The notes: a model not told the origin generated them from the sequence alone. 64,000 nt of DNA from Cladophialophora immunda (GCF_000835495.1 NW_015622542.1:1262485-1326484), one strand, 5' to 3'. Numbered from the stretch's first letter, positions 21,037-32,771 are shown. Numbers and translations are program-made.

Positions 21037-22494
21037 CTGTAATGCCTCCGCAGGGTACACTGCAATCCCGTGTGTAAACCAATTCCTCGCATGGCGCGTG
21101 GCTAAACCAGTGACCCCAGAATTTGCGGTGTAGAATCCGCAAAAGCACGCCAACCAAGGGCTAGCTGGGAGTCCGAGCACGATCAATGAAAGCTCCGAGA
21201 GCCCATACTTATTCTTTGGTTAATATCCGATGGAGAGGCCAATCGGGCCAGAAGTAGACCTATAAGCGAGGATGATGGTAACCTTAGTAGCCCAAATACT
21301 GGGTATGATTGATGCAACTTTTCCGACTCTTTTGCGTGCGCCATGGGATATCTCATGTTCACCTAGAGATCTATCTAGGTACTGTACGGAGATCAAATTC
21401 GTTAGCATGCACTTGCTAGAACGCACAGAGACCTGCCCAGGGGCCGGCAGATGGGCGCGGTGTTCTGGTCGTGGCACTGTCTCGTCCGCCCACCAACAAC
21501 AACACTAACAAACCAAACTAAACACAGGAGGTAGGTGTGTAGTCGCTGTGGCAGAATCGATCACAGGACAGCTTGCAGGGCGTCACAGGAACAGTAACCA
21601 AGGAGGAATAGAAGGTCTCGAGCACAACTAGCACTCTATTCGCTGTGTGAAGCAATGCTCAATTGATCTGTCGCTGTTGCTTGAGGGCTATCAAAACCAA
21701 TGCCAGCGCCGTCACAGCAAAGTCCCCTGTATAGTCACGTGACTATATCCACCTGACCACCGCACCAGCGCCTTACAGTACGTAAATATCTAAGTGTTAC
21801 ACCGTGTGTTGCGATATCTCAAGAAGCTCAACACTAAATTAAGATGTGGTAGATAGGGGCTGAAACAACAACATAGGCCGGAACAGTTGACTGCGATGGT
21901 GGTCGATGTCATGGTGCCCAGTAGGACGGACGTCGCCGCGTCAACTTCCCCACTGACGGGCTCGGAGTCGTCTCCAATCTGGATTCTGGATTCTCCTGCT
22001 TATTCTCTACTAGAAGCATCTCTATCTAACATCTAGCGAATGTTTGTGGTGGTCTATGTGCCTAGGCGTCAAAGCTAGAGAGTGCCAAGCTAAACTTGAG
22101 ACTCGTCTCGAAGGGCGATCGGCAATCGCGGACTTTTGGTGGTATCACTTTTTATTTATGGGCGACACGGTTTTAAATCCTTATTTTCACTTCTTCATCA
22201 ATAATCTACATTTTAAAGCCCGCGTTTATCTATGAAATCTTTTAGATGCCTAAAGACAATAAGATAAAACTGAAATAGCAGTGAAATAAGAATGAATTTC
22301 CATTACGTAAAGTAAGTAGATAGATGTAAAAAGCTTAGTGGCAAAGCTGTCTCTTGGCACTATAGCTGCCCTCCGCTCTCTACTTACGAATCAATTCGAC
22401 TTCAATTCTCTTAATAACCCACTAACTCTCCACCACCACCCAAATCAAGTCTTATTCGACCCTTTCTTGACTTGATATTAAATCGATTCCACGA
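21037..22494. other. Intergenic 1.46 kb, AT-rich in its second half
   Basis: Between eIF2B gamma and the methyltransferase gene, both on the plus strand. From about 22130 to 22340 the DNA is clearly AT-rich and rich in TA steps, unlike neighbouring spacers. It might be an old, mutated repeat, but no transposon protein or terminal repeat is visible. The 18-bp palindrome at 21730 lies here. Confidence 0.5.
21730..21747. promoter_or_regulatory. 18-bp perfect palindrome with CACGTG core
   Basis: TATAGTCACGTGACTATA is its own reverse complement. The TCACGTGA centre is the binding site type of bHLH factors such as Cbf1, Pho4 and SREBP relatives. It lies about 690 bases downstream of eIF2B gamma and 765 upstream of the methyltransferase start. 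Confidence 0.6.
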
Positions 22495-24915
22495 ATGAAT
22501 GCCGAAAGCGAGACGTTGACGACTTCTGGGGCTGAAAGGGGTCACCGGGCGGCCATGGCGGTTACACTGCACGGAGCTTCTGCCTACAAACGCAGTTTCG
22601 ATCAGACCAAAGACCATGTGGTATGTAAGGTTCTTTTAAGATCTCGATTTTCAGATTGTGATTTTATGGCTCAGCTTCACGCTCGTCTCGACCACGGCGT
22701 GGGGTTGTTATGTTGCGGGTCTCCCCGCCCCTAGAGACAGCCGACCTCTTTGACCTTGATTAATGTCCGCATCGTGATTGGCATCTGAGAAGAAAAACTA
22801 ACTGTCTTAATCCACACTCAGAAACCGACAGACAGAATCGTAATTGAGCTGTCGGATTCCGAAGACGAAGTCAGTCTCCCTTCACGGGGGCCAGCCTTCT
22901 CGCGACCGCGTCACTTGACGCGTGCGATGGCGCTCCTTCCCTCCTCACCCGGAGCCGGCGCCGGACGTTTGAATACTGACTGACTCTAGACGCCTTCAAT
23001 TCCCCTCCCTAAGCGTCAGAAATCCCAGACGCCCGCAGCAGACGGTCCCGAACCTCGTCGCGTACTTCCACAGTCGCGTCCACAATCCCAAGATGCCAAG
23101 ACTTATCGCCACGCGACTCCTCCAGCATCGGCTGCGTCACGTGCTCAACAGCAGGACGGACCGTCAAAAAGTACACCCAAACGCTCCCCGTGGAAGAAGC
23201 TTTCAAGATACTCACTGTCAAACGACGCGTTCGCCGATCTAAGAAGCGAGTCCCCCAGTCCTTCTGACGCTCCTGAACAAGAGCAGATCACGTCGTCCTT
23301 CCCGACACGGACTAGAGTGCGGTCGGAAACTCATGGATCCAGTTCCGTCTTCGACCACGTGAAGGCCGGTGGACCTTCTACCAAGAGAATACCTTCCTCT
23401 CTAGAGCCCCGAATCCATGCCACACGGCCACGGCGAGATGAGATCGACCGCCCCAAGCGTGTCACTCGATCCGACCGTGGCTCAGTTGTCAGGTCGGAAG
23501 AAAGGAAGAGATCGGCGAGTAGCCAAGGAAAAGACACGCTCTCCCGTCATATTCGGACAGGCAAGAGCTCCTCCTTGAACAGGTTCTCGATCGATATTCG
23601 GCGACCAACTTCGGATACCGACGTGGCTACCTCGCAGCAAGGACGTAAACGTCTACCAAAGATTGAAGTTGTGATTGACTCTCAACGCAAAGACCTCCTC
23701 CGACAGTTTCAGGCTCCTTTACCAAAGTCTAGAGCTCAGCTGAGCGCAGAGAAGAATGCGGTTTTGGCACAGCTCGAGCAGTCTACCAAGTTGGCCCATG
23801 AGAAACCGGAACTAGTAGAGAGACATTTCGGAACAACGGGATTCTCGGCGGTGTTCAGTGTCGATGAGGACGTCGAGTTTATGCGGGGCGCGGCGTCCAA
23901 GAAGAAGAAGAAGGCAAACCGCAACAATATCAAATTGGAGATCGATTCTCTTTGCGTGCCGCTTGACCAACTTTCTCTCAAAACTAGCTTCATCCATCCC
24001 GCCCGCACTGCGCGAAAGATTCTCATCAGCCGCTTTGAAGAAAGATTAAACCCACCTTTGACTTTTGCCAACGACATCAACGATAGACGACTTCCTGGTA
24101 AATTCCAGTTTATCGACCACTATATCATCAGCCCCAAGGTCAAGATGGCACCACCCTCGACGAACTCTGGCTGCGACTGCAGGAATTGCGCATTATCCAC
24201 CTGTCAATGCTTGACTAAGGAAGTCGACGGACGTGAGACCCAGGTAGAAATCTACGCCCGCCGACCTGACGGAATCGTCGTTCTATCAGACGATTATATT
24301 AATCAGGCTCTAGGAGATGGAAATGAGCGCCAGGAAATAACGGAATGTAACGAGCATTGCGGGTGTGGCGATGACTGCTGGAATCGGGTCGTGTGTAAGG
24401 GACGCACTATTCCTCTCGAAGTCTTTCAGACCAAGAATTGCGGCTTTGGAGTCCGCTCGTCGAAAGATATTGTCAAAGGCCAATTTATCCAACGATACCT
24501 CGGCGAGGTCATAACCGATCCCGAGTTGGAGCAGCGCGAAGACGCGGCAGAAGAGCAACAACCTAGCTATGTCTATACGCTGGACTGGTTCGGGAACAAG
24601 GAGCCCTACTACGTGGACGGCGAATACTTTGGGTCTGCCATGCGATTTGTCAATCACAGCTGCAATCCAAATACCCTGTGTGTAACTGTGCAGACCCACA
24701 GAAAGGATAAGAGGGTGTATGACCTCGCCTTCTTCGCAACCAAGGATATCAAGGCCGGCGAGGAGATATGCGTCTCGTATAAAAACGATGGTTCATCCGA
24801 CGTCGAGCAGATCTCGGAGGATTTGGTGAAGTGCCAATGTGGAGAAGACAATTGTCGAGGAATCCTGTGGAAACCAAGCAAGAAGACCAGACGCCGAAGG
24901 AGACGACAAGAATAA
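22495..24915 (+). CDS. dim-5: Histone H3K9 methyltransferase (DIM-5/Clr4 type)
   Basis: SET-domain enzyme that methylates H3 Lys9 and so directs heterochromatin and, in Neurospora, DNA methylation. Exons 22495-22620, 22822-22869 and 22990-24915 give 699 aa. Intron 1 (201 bp) has donor GTATGT, an ACTAAC branch point and CAG; intron 2 (120 bp) has a weaker donor GTCAGT and acceptor CTCTAG. Exon 2 is only 16 codons (IVIELSDSEDE, a possible SUMO-interacting type patch). The N-terminal 400 residues are basic and low-complexity and I see no chromodomain. Then come a Cys-rich pre-SET (CDCRNCALSTCQC, from about residue 448), SET (from about 533, with NHSCNPN near 611) and post-SET (CQCGEDNCRG near 673). 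The C-terminus is a run of Arg/Lys. The first exon is less certain than the rest; MAV at 22555 is another start. Confidence 0.93.
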
Positions 24916-26244
24916 GGGGTTCTTACGTTCGACGTGGGAATGTAATAGGTCGAAGGTTAGGGCTGAGAGGAGATGGGATATGCCAAGGCTGTCGACGGCA
25001 TTGCCAGATGCTACTAATGTACACGTGTCGGCAGGTTGATTCGCGGCCCAATTACACCGGACGTTTTGATACGCCTTGGGAGCTACTATATCAGCCAATC
25101 GTCGAGAAGGACAACGCAGTTGCTGTTATGGTGTCACGGTGTCACCCCAAAAGGCGCAGAGCAAACCATATATTGATCGACACCTGGATTGGATTCTCGT
25201 GGGCACAGACTGTGTGTGCGTATGGGACTCTGCTAGTGTCCTGTTTCCCACACCATGAACGATACCCCTGGATGTGACTGGGTGGATGAATGGACCCGTG
25301 AGCTTGGAATAGCTGTGTGTTTGGGAGGACGCGTAGCCAGGTTCTCAAAAGGAGAGAAAATGTACCACTACCACCAACAGGGAGGAAAAGGCGTTACTCA
25401 CATGAGCGTAGCATTCTAACGGACTAGCAAGCAATGTCGACTTTGGATGAAACGAAATGGAATGATATGAATAAATGAACTAGAAAGAGACAGAGGCCGG
25501 AACTGGACCAGGATTGTCATATATAAATACATAATTAATGAGTAAAAGAATCCAAATGTCCCCCTAATTGACTACCTCTCCATCCCCGCCGTTTCGGTCT
25601 GTCTTAGTTTGATTTATTTCCTCTCTCTCACCTTCTTTTGTCTGTCGTTCCGCCCCGTTCCTTCTCTTCTCTTCTCTTCTCTTCGCTTCGCTTCTCTTCG
25701 TTTCACTTCGCTTCACTTCGCTTCACTTTACTTCACTTCGGATTGCTTCAGTTTGCTTCAGATTGCCCCCCTCTCGGTTCGATACGTGTCCTGAACGTAT
25801 AGTATACTACCATTCATGTACGGGACCTGTTGAATTGACGGGATACCCTGTTCCTGCTCGTCAGTATATGGGATTCGGGACCGCGATTCCGTCGCGGTCC
25901 TCGCTGATCTTTCTACCACCACTACTCCAATCGCGAGCGAAAGAGATATGGAGAGAGAGACGGATGGATGGATCCCAATCTTAGACAAAGACAAAGACAA
26001 AAACCGAGAGGAAAGCAAAACCGTGTGGATCATCAACTGTTTCATGTCCCTCAAACGGAGATTTCATCATCGGCATACGATACTCACATTAACTACTAGG
26101 TATTTTTTGAGTGAAGTGATGACGAAGTCGTCTTCGAGTTATATACATTATCTCCCCAACGGGGGACCACGCGCCCGGACATGCGATACTATTTTGCTCC
26201 CTCGAGCGTGTTTCTCATTTCCATCAAAGGTGGGTGGCGGACCC
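24916..26244. other. Intergenic 1.3 kb, convergent 3' ends
   Basis: Between the methyltransferase (+) and bZIP gene 2 (-). Apart from the pentanucleotide repeat at 25661 and a purine-rich run near 25937-26015, nothing is recognised. The short plus-strand frame at 25609-25794 is made by the repeat. Confidence 0.6.
25661..25740. repeat. Pentanucleotide tandem repeat CTTCN, 16 units
   Basis: Eighty bases in exact 5-base phase: four CTTCT units, then a mix of CTTCG, CTTCT, CTTCA and variants TTTCA and CTTTA. The second half alternates CTTCG and CTTCA, a 10-base higher-order period. Two diverged units follow at 25746 and 25756. Confidence 0.93.
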
Positions 26245-28329
26245 TCAAAACCCCTCCTGCAGACTCATCATGAGAGCCTCGTCAATCGTCTCCTTTCTGA
26301 AACCCGGGGCTCGGCCCAGGCAGGCACTCCCGTGGATCATGCGCTCGAGGAACATCTCCACGTCAAACGTGAGCGGGTTCGGCCTCCTGCTTAGGAGATC
26401 GGAGAAGGTGGGTGGAGACGAGGTGGAAGTGAGTACCGCGAACTCGGCCCACGGGTCATCGAGCAGCTTTGCATTGCTCTGGGAAGCGGAGCCGGTATTG
26501 TTATTACTGTTGTTAATTGAGGTGGCGGTGGAGGATGACAACGGCGGGAATAAGGTGCTCGGTCGGGCAAACATGTCGCCCAGCTCGCGGGCGATGAACG
26601 GGTCGGTGATGGGATCTGCCAGGCCCTCGGCGCCCAAAATGGGGCTTGGAGTGCGTAGGGTCGCGTCGAGTGGGCTCCGGTCTGAGCTCGAAGTCCCGTC
26701 GCTGGAGGAGAGAGACGCTTTGACGAGTGGCAGGACGCTGGGGTCCACCTCGATAAAGCTGCTCTGGCCGTCGAGGTAGATGCCCTTGGTCTTGAGATAC
26801 TCCTCGACGTCGTGGCTGTCGAACCACACCCCGCCGAAGCCGATGTTCTCGAGCATTTCCTGCACCGACGTCTCCATCCGCGGAGTCTCGACCTGGACGT
26901 AGGGCTGGGGCCCGAACGCTTTGGCGGGACTGATCATGTTCGGCGGGTAGACCGGGTTACCTTCCTCGTCACGGCGGGGGAAATGCGTGCCCGCGCCGCC
27001 GATGTGGAAGAACGGGACGTTCCAGTTCTCGAGCGACTCGCCGGCTTTCCGCTTGAGCATCTCTTGGAAGCGTTGCAGCATCCGCTTGCGGTTGGAGAAG
27101 CAGAACGTGAAGCGGAAGGCCCGCTTGATGTATTCCGGGTCGACGTTCGGGTTGGTCAGATTGCGGAAGGCCCGCTCTAGACACATTCGGTGGAGGCGGC
27201 GGGCGAACGTCGTTTCCTGGAAGCTATAAGTGTACGAGCCCTCGGGCTGGTGGGCAGGCTTGAGAGGGCGTTCAACGACGAGTTTCTCGTTGGGGTCGTC
27301 GAACAGGACGACGTCGGGGACGGTGGCGTTGAAGGACATAAGATCATTCAGGCCGTGGAGGTTAGAATTGTCCGTTGCCCACGCGGTTTCCGAGAGCGCA
27401 ACCAACGAGTGGTCGTCTCCCCCTGTCACGGGCAATTCTTCCACATCTGCTTCCGCGTCGGTAGAGCTCTGGTCGAAACTAACCGCGCGGCGTGCATTAG
27501 TCTTGGTCGCTCCTGGCCGTGACGAGGTCTTTGCGCCCGACTGAGCACTAGATCTCCTGTTGCTCTCACCTGGTTCGGAGGCGGGCTTCCCGTCGCTGCC
27601 TTTGGTGATTTTGGCAATGGCCTCCTCTTCCTCGTCGGATTCAGGTGACGCTATCTTGGACAGGGCAACAAATTCCTCCGTGGCGGCTTGCAGCTGGCGA
27701 CCCAGGGAATAGTGCGAGGTCAAGATCCCGGCATCGACCATGTTGTCGTGCAAAGTCAGAAAGGTCTTGTTCATGTGCTCAATGGTGGTTTGGAGGTCGT
27801 TGACCTTTTGCTTCAGCGCCGAGATGGTGGTTTCCTTTCGATGCCGGTACGCTCTTTGTGCCAGCCGAATCTGCGTCCGTCGACGATCGGCCGCCGTTTC
27901 GTCGTGGGTGTCAAGTCTAGGTCGGCCCCTCTGCTTCTTTTCGCTTGCTTGGTCGTCTCCATCGGTTGTAGATGAACGCTTTGTCGACTTTGATTTCTTT
28001 TGAGTCGATACTTGTTCCTGTTCCCCCGAGGATGAGTGGTTACCATCACTGGGGGCGGTAGCTAAGACAATGCCCCCGTACAAGTGGTTGGACGAGGCTG
28101 TTGCCTTTCGCTTGCGAGGATTCGGTGGTTGCTCCATGTCCTCGTAAGGCTGCATGAGTCCCTGGGGGTAGCGGGAGGCCGACAAGATATCCAGATCTCC
28201 ACCCACCGGACGCTGGATCGAGTTGGACGACATGAAGAACTGGGTGGGGTCTTCCAGCAGTGACTGAAGGGATGAATATGTGCGGTCGCCAACGGGTGCT
28301 GTTCTGAATGTTTGCATTGCGACGGACAT
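26245..28329 (-). CDS. bZIP transcription factor with atypical basic region
   Basis: 694 aa from the ATG at 28329 (MSVAMQTFRTAPVGD); the frame is open further upstream (to 28518) but in sequence that is not conserved-looking. The basic region reads RRRTQIRLAQRAYRHRKE, followed by a short zipper-like heptad pattern (ISALKQKVNDLQTTIEHM). It matches the Yap/Pap1 pattern NRxAQRAFRxRKE except that the Asn is Ile. A Lys-rich segment before it (KKSKSTKRSS) is a likely nuclear signal. The C-terminal 250 residues form a Pro/aromatic-rich conserved-looking region (FARRLHRMCLERAFRNL, then FRFTFCFSNRKRMLQRF) that suggests a family-specific domain. Role unknown; a stress or secondary-metabolism regulator is possible. 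No intron needed. Confidence 0.9.
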   Translation of the reverse strand: MSVAMQTFRTAPVGDRTYSSLQSLLEDPTQFFMSSNSIQRPVGGDLDILSASRYPQGLMQPYEDMEQPPNPRKRKATASSNHLYGGIVLATAPSDGNHSSSGEQEQVSTQKKSKSTKRSSTTDGDDQASEKKQRGRPRLDTHDETAADRRRTQIRLAQRAYRHRKETTISALKQKVNDLQTTIEHMNKTFLTLHDNMVDAGILTSHYSLGRQLQAATEEFVALSKIASPESDEEEEAIAKITKGSDGKPASEPGESNRRSSAQSGAKTSSRPGATKTNARRAVSFDQSSTDAEADVEELPVTGGDDHSLVALSETAWATDNSNLHGLNDLMSFNATVPDVVLFDDPNEKLVVERPLKPAHQPEGSYTYSFQETTFARRLHRMCLERAFRNLTNPNVDPEYIKRAFRFTFCFSNRKRMLQRFQEMLKRKAGESLENWNVPFFHIGGAGTHFPRRDEEGNPVYPPNMISPAKAFGPQPYVQVETPRMETSVQEMLENIGFGGVWFDSHDVEEYLKTKGIYLDGQSSFIEVDPSVLPLVKASLSSSDGTSSSDRSPLDATLRTPSPILGAEGLADPITDPFIARELGDMFARPSTLFPPLSSSTATSINNSNNNTGSASQSNAKLLDDPWAEFAVLTSTSSPPTFSDLLSRRPNPLTFDVEMFLERMIHGSACLGRAPGFRKETIDEALMMSLQEGF

Positions 28330-30226
28330 GGCCTTTGATTCCAGATCACTGATTCCGCCGAGGGTGATTACTGAACCTGACAGAAATCGGCTGCTTGGGA
28401 AAGGCTGAGGTAGTGCTAGGAGACAGGCTGGGGTTGTATCCCAGTGACCAACGACCGCGTAAACTACCACGGTCAACCACGGGGTGTGTGCTCGGTGTGG
28501 ATTTGTCCTCTGGCCCAAGCGACGGTAAGGCCGTGTCGAAATTTCCCGACGGAGGAAAAGGGCAGATGTGCCTAGGGGCTGTGGCTATCTCTTCGGTTTT
28601 GCTCTGATCAGGATATCAAGGCTCGAATGGTTGCCCCCCCGTTGATCTGTTATCACAGGTCTCTAGGATGTCTCCTCCCTGTGTCTCTGTTCCCTCTCTT
28701 GCAGAATTTGACCGTGTCCACAACACCGTCAGGTGGGCAGCTGTCGACAGTCGAGGCGTGGAGTCTCTCGAGAGGCAGGTCCCAAACAGCGAGAAGCAAC
28801 TTGTAATACCAACCGCCCGTCTGATGGATTGCTGCTTTAAACACGCCCTGCGCCCACGGCCCACGAAATTAGTCAGAATCCCACGGGGTTGAGGGACATT
28901 GTATACGACCAGGGGGGAGCGGAGGGCCTGGGTCCCAAAGTCAGACGGTGTTTTCCCCTATAAAACGCTGTCGAGCAGCCAGTGAAAAAGTCACCGTGTC
29001 CAACCCAAGAGGCCGTGTCGAAGACTGATGATGGCATTGCTCTGATCCCCGAGCCATCACCGGAAGGCCTGGAAGGCGGCCAGCGTGCGTCAAGAAAGGC
29101 TCGAGGGGCCTCAAGGGCGCGGTTCTTGCTCGATCAGGCAGTTGGTGTCATCCATGTGCAGCTGGTTGAATTCACTGCTAGGCTGGAAGCAGTCAGGCCT
29201 GTCTGGATGAATAGTAATCAGATCATTCATCCTGTTCACCGAGGCAGCGCGGGGCCACACCATCCCACCACCCACGAGTCACTCTGGCCGACTCCTGACC
29301 TCAGGCTACGTCCGTAACGCCCGTGAAAAGAGCCCCCGCTCCGGGCAGATTCCTAGAGGATCCAAATCTCACAAACTTGCTGGTTTTACTGCCTTTAGGT
29401 AAGCTGAGATGCGACATTCCCAGCGCCCAGATCAGCCCTAGATGGGCTTGACTCAGCCATGAACTCTGTCACGCACTGTGCCGTACGAGGACTTCTCAAA
29501 TCCCGTATAAGTAGTCTTTACTTTCCTGCTGTGGCAAAAACCCCTCGCCGGTGGAACATGCGCGCTGACGTATTCGGCTTCAGTGGTGGTTAGAGATAGA
29601 TGGGGAAACGATCTAGGCACCTTATTCTGTTCAGAAGACGAACAGGTGCTGACTTACTGGGAGTTATCATCCTGCCCAAACATTGGTTGTAGCAACTGGT
29701 AACGACCGCGGAGATCCATTTTGTTATAAAGAAACCCCTCAGTACTACCGAGTACGTCTTCTGGAACTGGTGCCATACTAGCTAGGCATCTGCATGCGTC
29801 ACTGTTGCTGCTGCTGCTGCTGCCGCCGCCGCTGATCCGACCTTCATCGTAAAGACGGTCGAAATATTGATACATTCATTTTACCCTGACAAAAAGAAAG
29901 AAAAGAAAGGCCTTCCTTGACGTCCAAGATCGCTCTCTGTGCCTCTGTATTAGCGTGCTATAAGTTGGTATCATAAAATACATGACCTCCTGTTCCTCAC
30001 TGCCACCATTTCCCAGGATGCCGTCAAGAATCAAAAGAAAAAGCATTTCCATGCTCATTTTGCATACATCATAACTTTCGTTGTACATTCCAAGCGCCCT
30101 CCCAAGAACCGTCGAAGAAGCAAAAAAAAGTCCTCAGTTGGACCCATGGACTACCGAATTGAAGGGCGGAAGTGCCATGCAAAGGGGTCAGACTGATCCG
30201 TCTGGCCTCTTCAGTGTCTGTTATCA
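28330..30226. other. Intergenic 1.9 kb
   Basis: Promoter side of bZIP gene 2 and 3' side of the small gene at 30227, both minus strand. It contains the GCTG/GCC trinucleotide tract at 29804. Frames on the minus strand at 29654-29875 and 29876-30088 are low-complexity or unremarkable, and I do not call them genes. Confidence 0.5.
29804..29834. repeat. CTG/CCG trinucleotide tract
   Basis: A GTTG(CTG)n(CCG)n tract of 31 bases, identical to one inside the FAD monooxygenase gene at 53854-53884. The flanks differ, so independent microsatellite growth is the simplest reading. Confidence 0.85.
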
Positions 30227-30772
30227 TCATGCACGTTCCATGACCTCAAAGATACCGTCCAACACCACGGGCGTCTGCATGGTCTCACTCATGAACTCCA
30301 TCATCGAGCACTGTGCGGACGACGCCGTCGAGGCACCCGTGTTCGCTCGGGGTCTGGGTTCCAACAGGCCCAGCCCGATGATCTCGGCTTCGTCGGCGTA
30401 CCGTTCAGCTTCGAGGGCCAGGTCGATGGCAGAGGGTTGGCGGCGGATGTTAGGGCTCGACAGGGCCGAAATCGGGGAGAGGATGGCTGAATCAAGGTCG
30501 TTGGTAGGTACTCGTCGTCGGCCGCCGAAGCTGCTATAGGAGGAACTCGGCGAGGATCTGACGGACGAGGATGTGGACGAGGACGAGGTCATGTTGCCGC
30601 TCGAGGGGCTCTTTGCTGACGATCGGTGCAGAGGATTGTGGCTGAAGATGGTCTGGAGATGGAGACGGACCTTCGACGACGAGGTGTGGCTGCGAAAGCT
30701 CCTGGGCCTGGGTTTAATGGATGCTTCTTCGTGTAGAGTCTCGAAGAGAGAGACTAACTGTGCAACCGCCAT
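30227..30772 (-). CDS. Small Ser-rich protein, function unknown
   Basis: 181 aa from the ATG at 30772 (MAVAQLVSLFETLHEE); the frame is open 26 codons further upstream. The middle is Ser-rich and basic (SSSTSSSVRSSPSSSYSS), with FGGRRRVPTNDLDSAILSPI and an Ala/Glu-rich helix (AIDLALEAERYADEAEII). The C-terminus (TPVVLDGIFEVMERA) is ordered-looking. This mix of structured ends and a disordered centre, together with an uninterrupted frame and TGA, supports a real gene. I do not recognise a family, signal peptide or membrane segment. Confidence 0.7.
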   Translation of the reverse strand: MAVAQLVSLFETLHEEASIKPRPRSFRSHTSSSKVRLHLQTIFSHNPLHRSSAKSPSSGNMTSSSSTSSSVRSSPSSSYSSFGGRRRVPTNDLDSAILSPISALSSPNIRRQPSAIDLALEAERYADEAEIIGLGLLEPRPRANTGASTASSAQCSMMEFMSETMQTPVVLDGIFEVMERA

Positions 30773-32771
30773 CTTTTTGGTAATCGGATTTCTGGAGGGG
30801 TTTTTTTCCTTCTCCCGCGTCCCGGACAAAAATGCAAGCTCTTTTTTCAACAGTTCAGCGACCTAGGCCAGCAGGTCGAACGCTTTTTGAGCTTAAGGAA
30901 TGTGGTCAAAGTGTAGGAGTTGCCAAGGTCTCTGCCCAAGTGGCTCCGGGGAACTACGGCAGGATCAACGAAAGTATCGAGGCAGAAGCAGAAGCTGGGA
31001 GCAGAAAAGGATGTACAAGAAAGAGCGGGAAAAGGAGAAAGAAGCTGGAGAGGTCAGTGAGACATTAATTCCTGGGGGGGAGGATTGCTGAGATCAAGAA
31101 AGATATGCGTCGAGCCGTTCGGGAACAAAGCTGTATGTATACTACTAACAAGCCACCTCCTCCGCAAGGGCCAACTGCTTCCCTGCGGTGACCGCCCCAT
31201 CTGCGAACTACCTGCAGACATGCAGGCAATAGTTTCGCCCAGAAACACTGCGGGAGCCGGGGCAAGCAACTGCAAGAGAGTCAAAATGTCACGCCTCCTG
31301 GCATGGGGCATAAAATGGGCCTGGGTCGTGATGGCTCCTGAAAACTTCTGCGAAGGGAAAGGTGGGGGATAGCATTCGAAGCCCTCGGGATGCGAAGGAA
31401 ACAAATCTCAGCAGGGCAAATGTCAAACATGAGTGTCTTGGAGCTGGGAATCTTCCACCAGGGCATCTGCTCGACAGAATGCCCCCTGGTCTCGTCTGAT
31501 CATCCTTCTCCCCTTTGATATTCGACTGGTCCCTGACACAGAACAGAGACTGATGGTGCAGCATAGATCCATCTTGGTTGCACCGTTGCTGAGGAAGCTT
31601 CGGAGAGTGAACAAGCCCCCAATATTACCTTCCTCGTATGTCCTTCCCGATCTCCCTGACTTTGTGCGCGGTCTGTGCCCCAAGTTGATGCAGTTCTCCA
31701 CCCAACCAGGGAATCCTGACCCTGAGCTAGGGTTGAGAACAGCCAGTGGCACCACTAGGGCGTGTTTTGGCTTTCCTTGACGCGGATGAGACTCACGCCA
31801 AACACGCACAACAGGATTTCGAGACTGAAGCCAAGGGTTGATCCGCTTGGCTCATCTCATCTCCAAAGACGCGATGGGCGGTGTGGAGGCGTTTCAGGGG
31901 CCAGACAAGCGAGCCCTGAGCCCTGAGCTGCAGGACTATTGGCGTCAGGTGAGAGAGGGGGTTTCGTTTCGTCCTCGTAGCGATGGGGTCTTCGTAGATT
32001 GATACAGGCGATGGAGGGGCCCGATGGGGCAGGGACAGGCTCGATTCATTGGTCTGCACGGCTGAGGAATGTCGTCGCCCTGTGTCACCATGACGGAATC
32101 TTCTGATTCACAAATGATGGACAGTCCTGTCACTCGATCTCGGGCAGCACGAAATGACGACGGGAAGCAACAAACATGTATCCTCGAGGGAGGTGCAACA
32201 TTTGCTGTCCGTCACATGATTGTGTTCGCGAGAAGAAGAGAGACAGAGCAACCACGGAAGGCCCACGATGTGCGAAATCAACCATAGTCCCAGGTCCGAG
32301 GGCAATCAATCGCATCCCTGGGGATCGACAGAGCCACAAGCGCCTTCTGCATCTCCTTCGAGAACTGGCAATAACAATACGGAGAGGAATGCATCGGGAC
32401 ATCCGGGGTTGTGGACAGCCATTCCGCAGCCATTTCATTTCAAGATCCTGCTGGGCAGGCACATAGCTCACAAAGCTCTCGTCAACATCACTTCGCTAGA
32501 CTTCCATAATCCATGTAATGTGCCATGATGTACATGATGGCTGGGTGCCAGTGCATATTCGCGTCTGTTCAGTCATCCACCCCCATCTCATTCCCGTCAC
32601 ATCAAAAGGTGAAAACGCCCTCGCTATGCTCATCTATTTTCATTTCGGATCCCGCCATCATTATCCACCTCGTTTCCATCTTAATATTCACAAATAAAGA
32701 AATGAAATCAGAAGACTTGGGTCGTGAGTCGTGAAACATCGTGCCGAGCAGAGTGTATGACCATCACACAC
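30773..32771. other. Intergenic 2 kb
   Basis: Promoter side of the small gene and 3' side of cch1. It contains frames of 100-130 codons on both strands around 31420-31810 that overlap each other and have no protein-like motif. No repeat, RNA or transposon part is recognised. Confidence 0.5.

Noticed and set aside
29654..29875. Minus-strand frame with a Gly/Ser run
   Set aside because: The run comes from the trinucleotide tract; the remainder is not protein-like.
31423..31809. Overlapping frames of about 115-128 codons on both strands
   Set aside because: They overlap each other antisense and neither has protein-like features.
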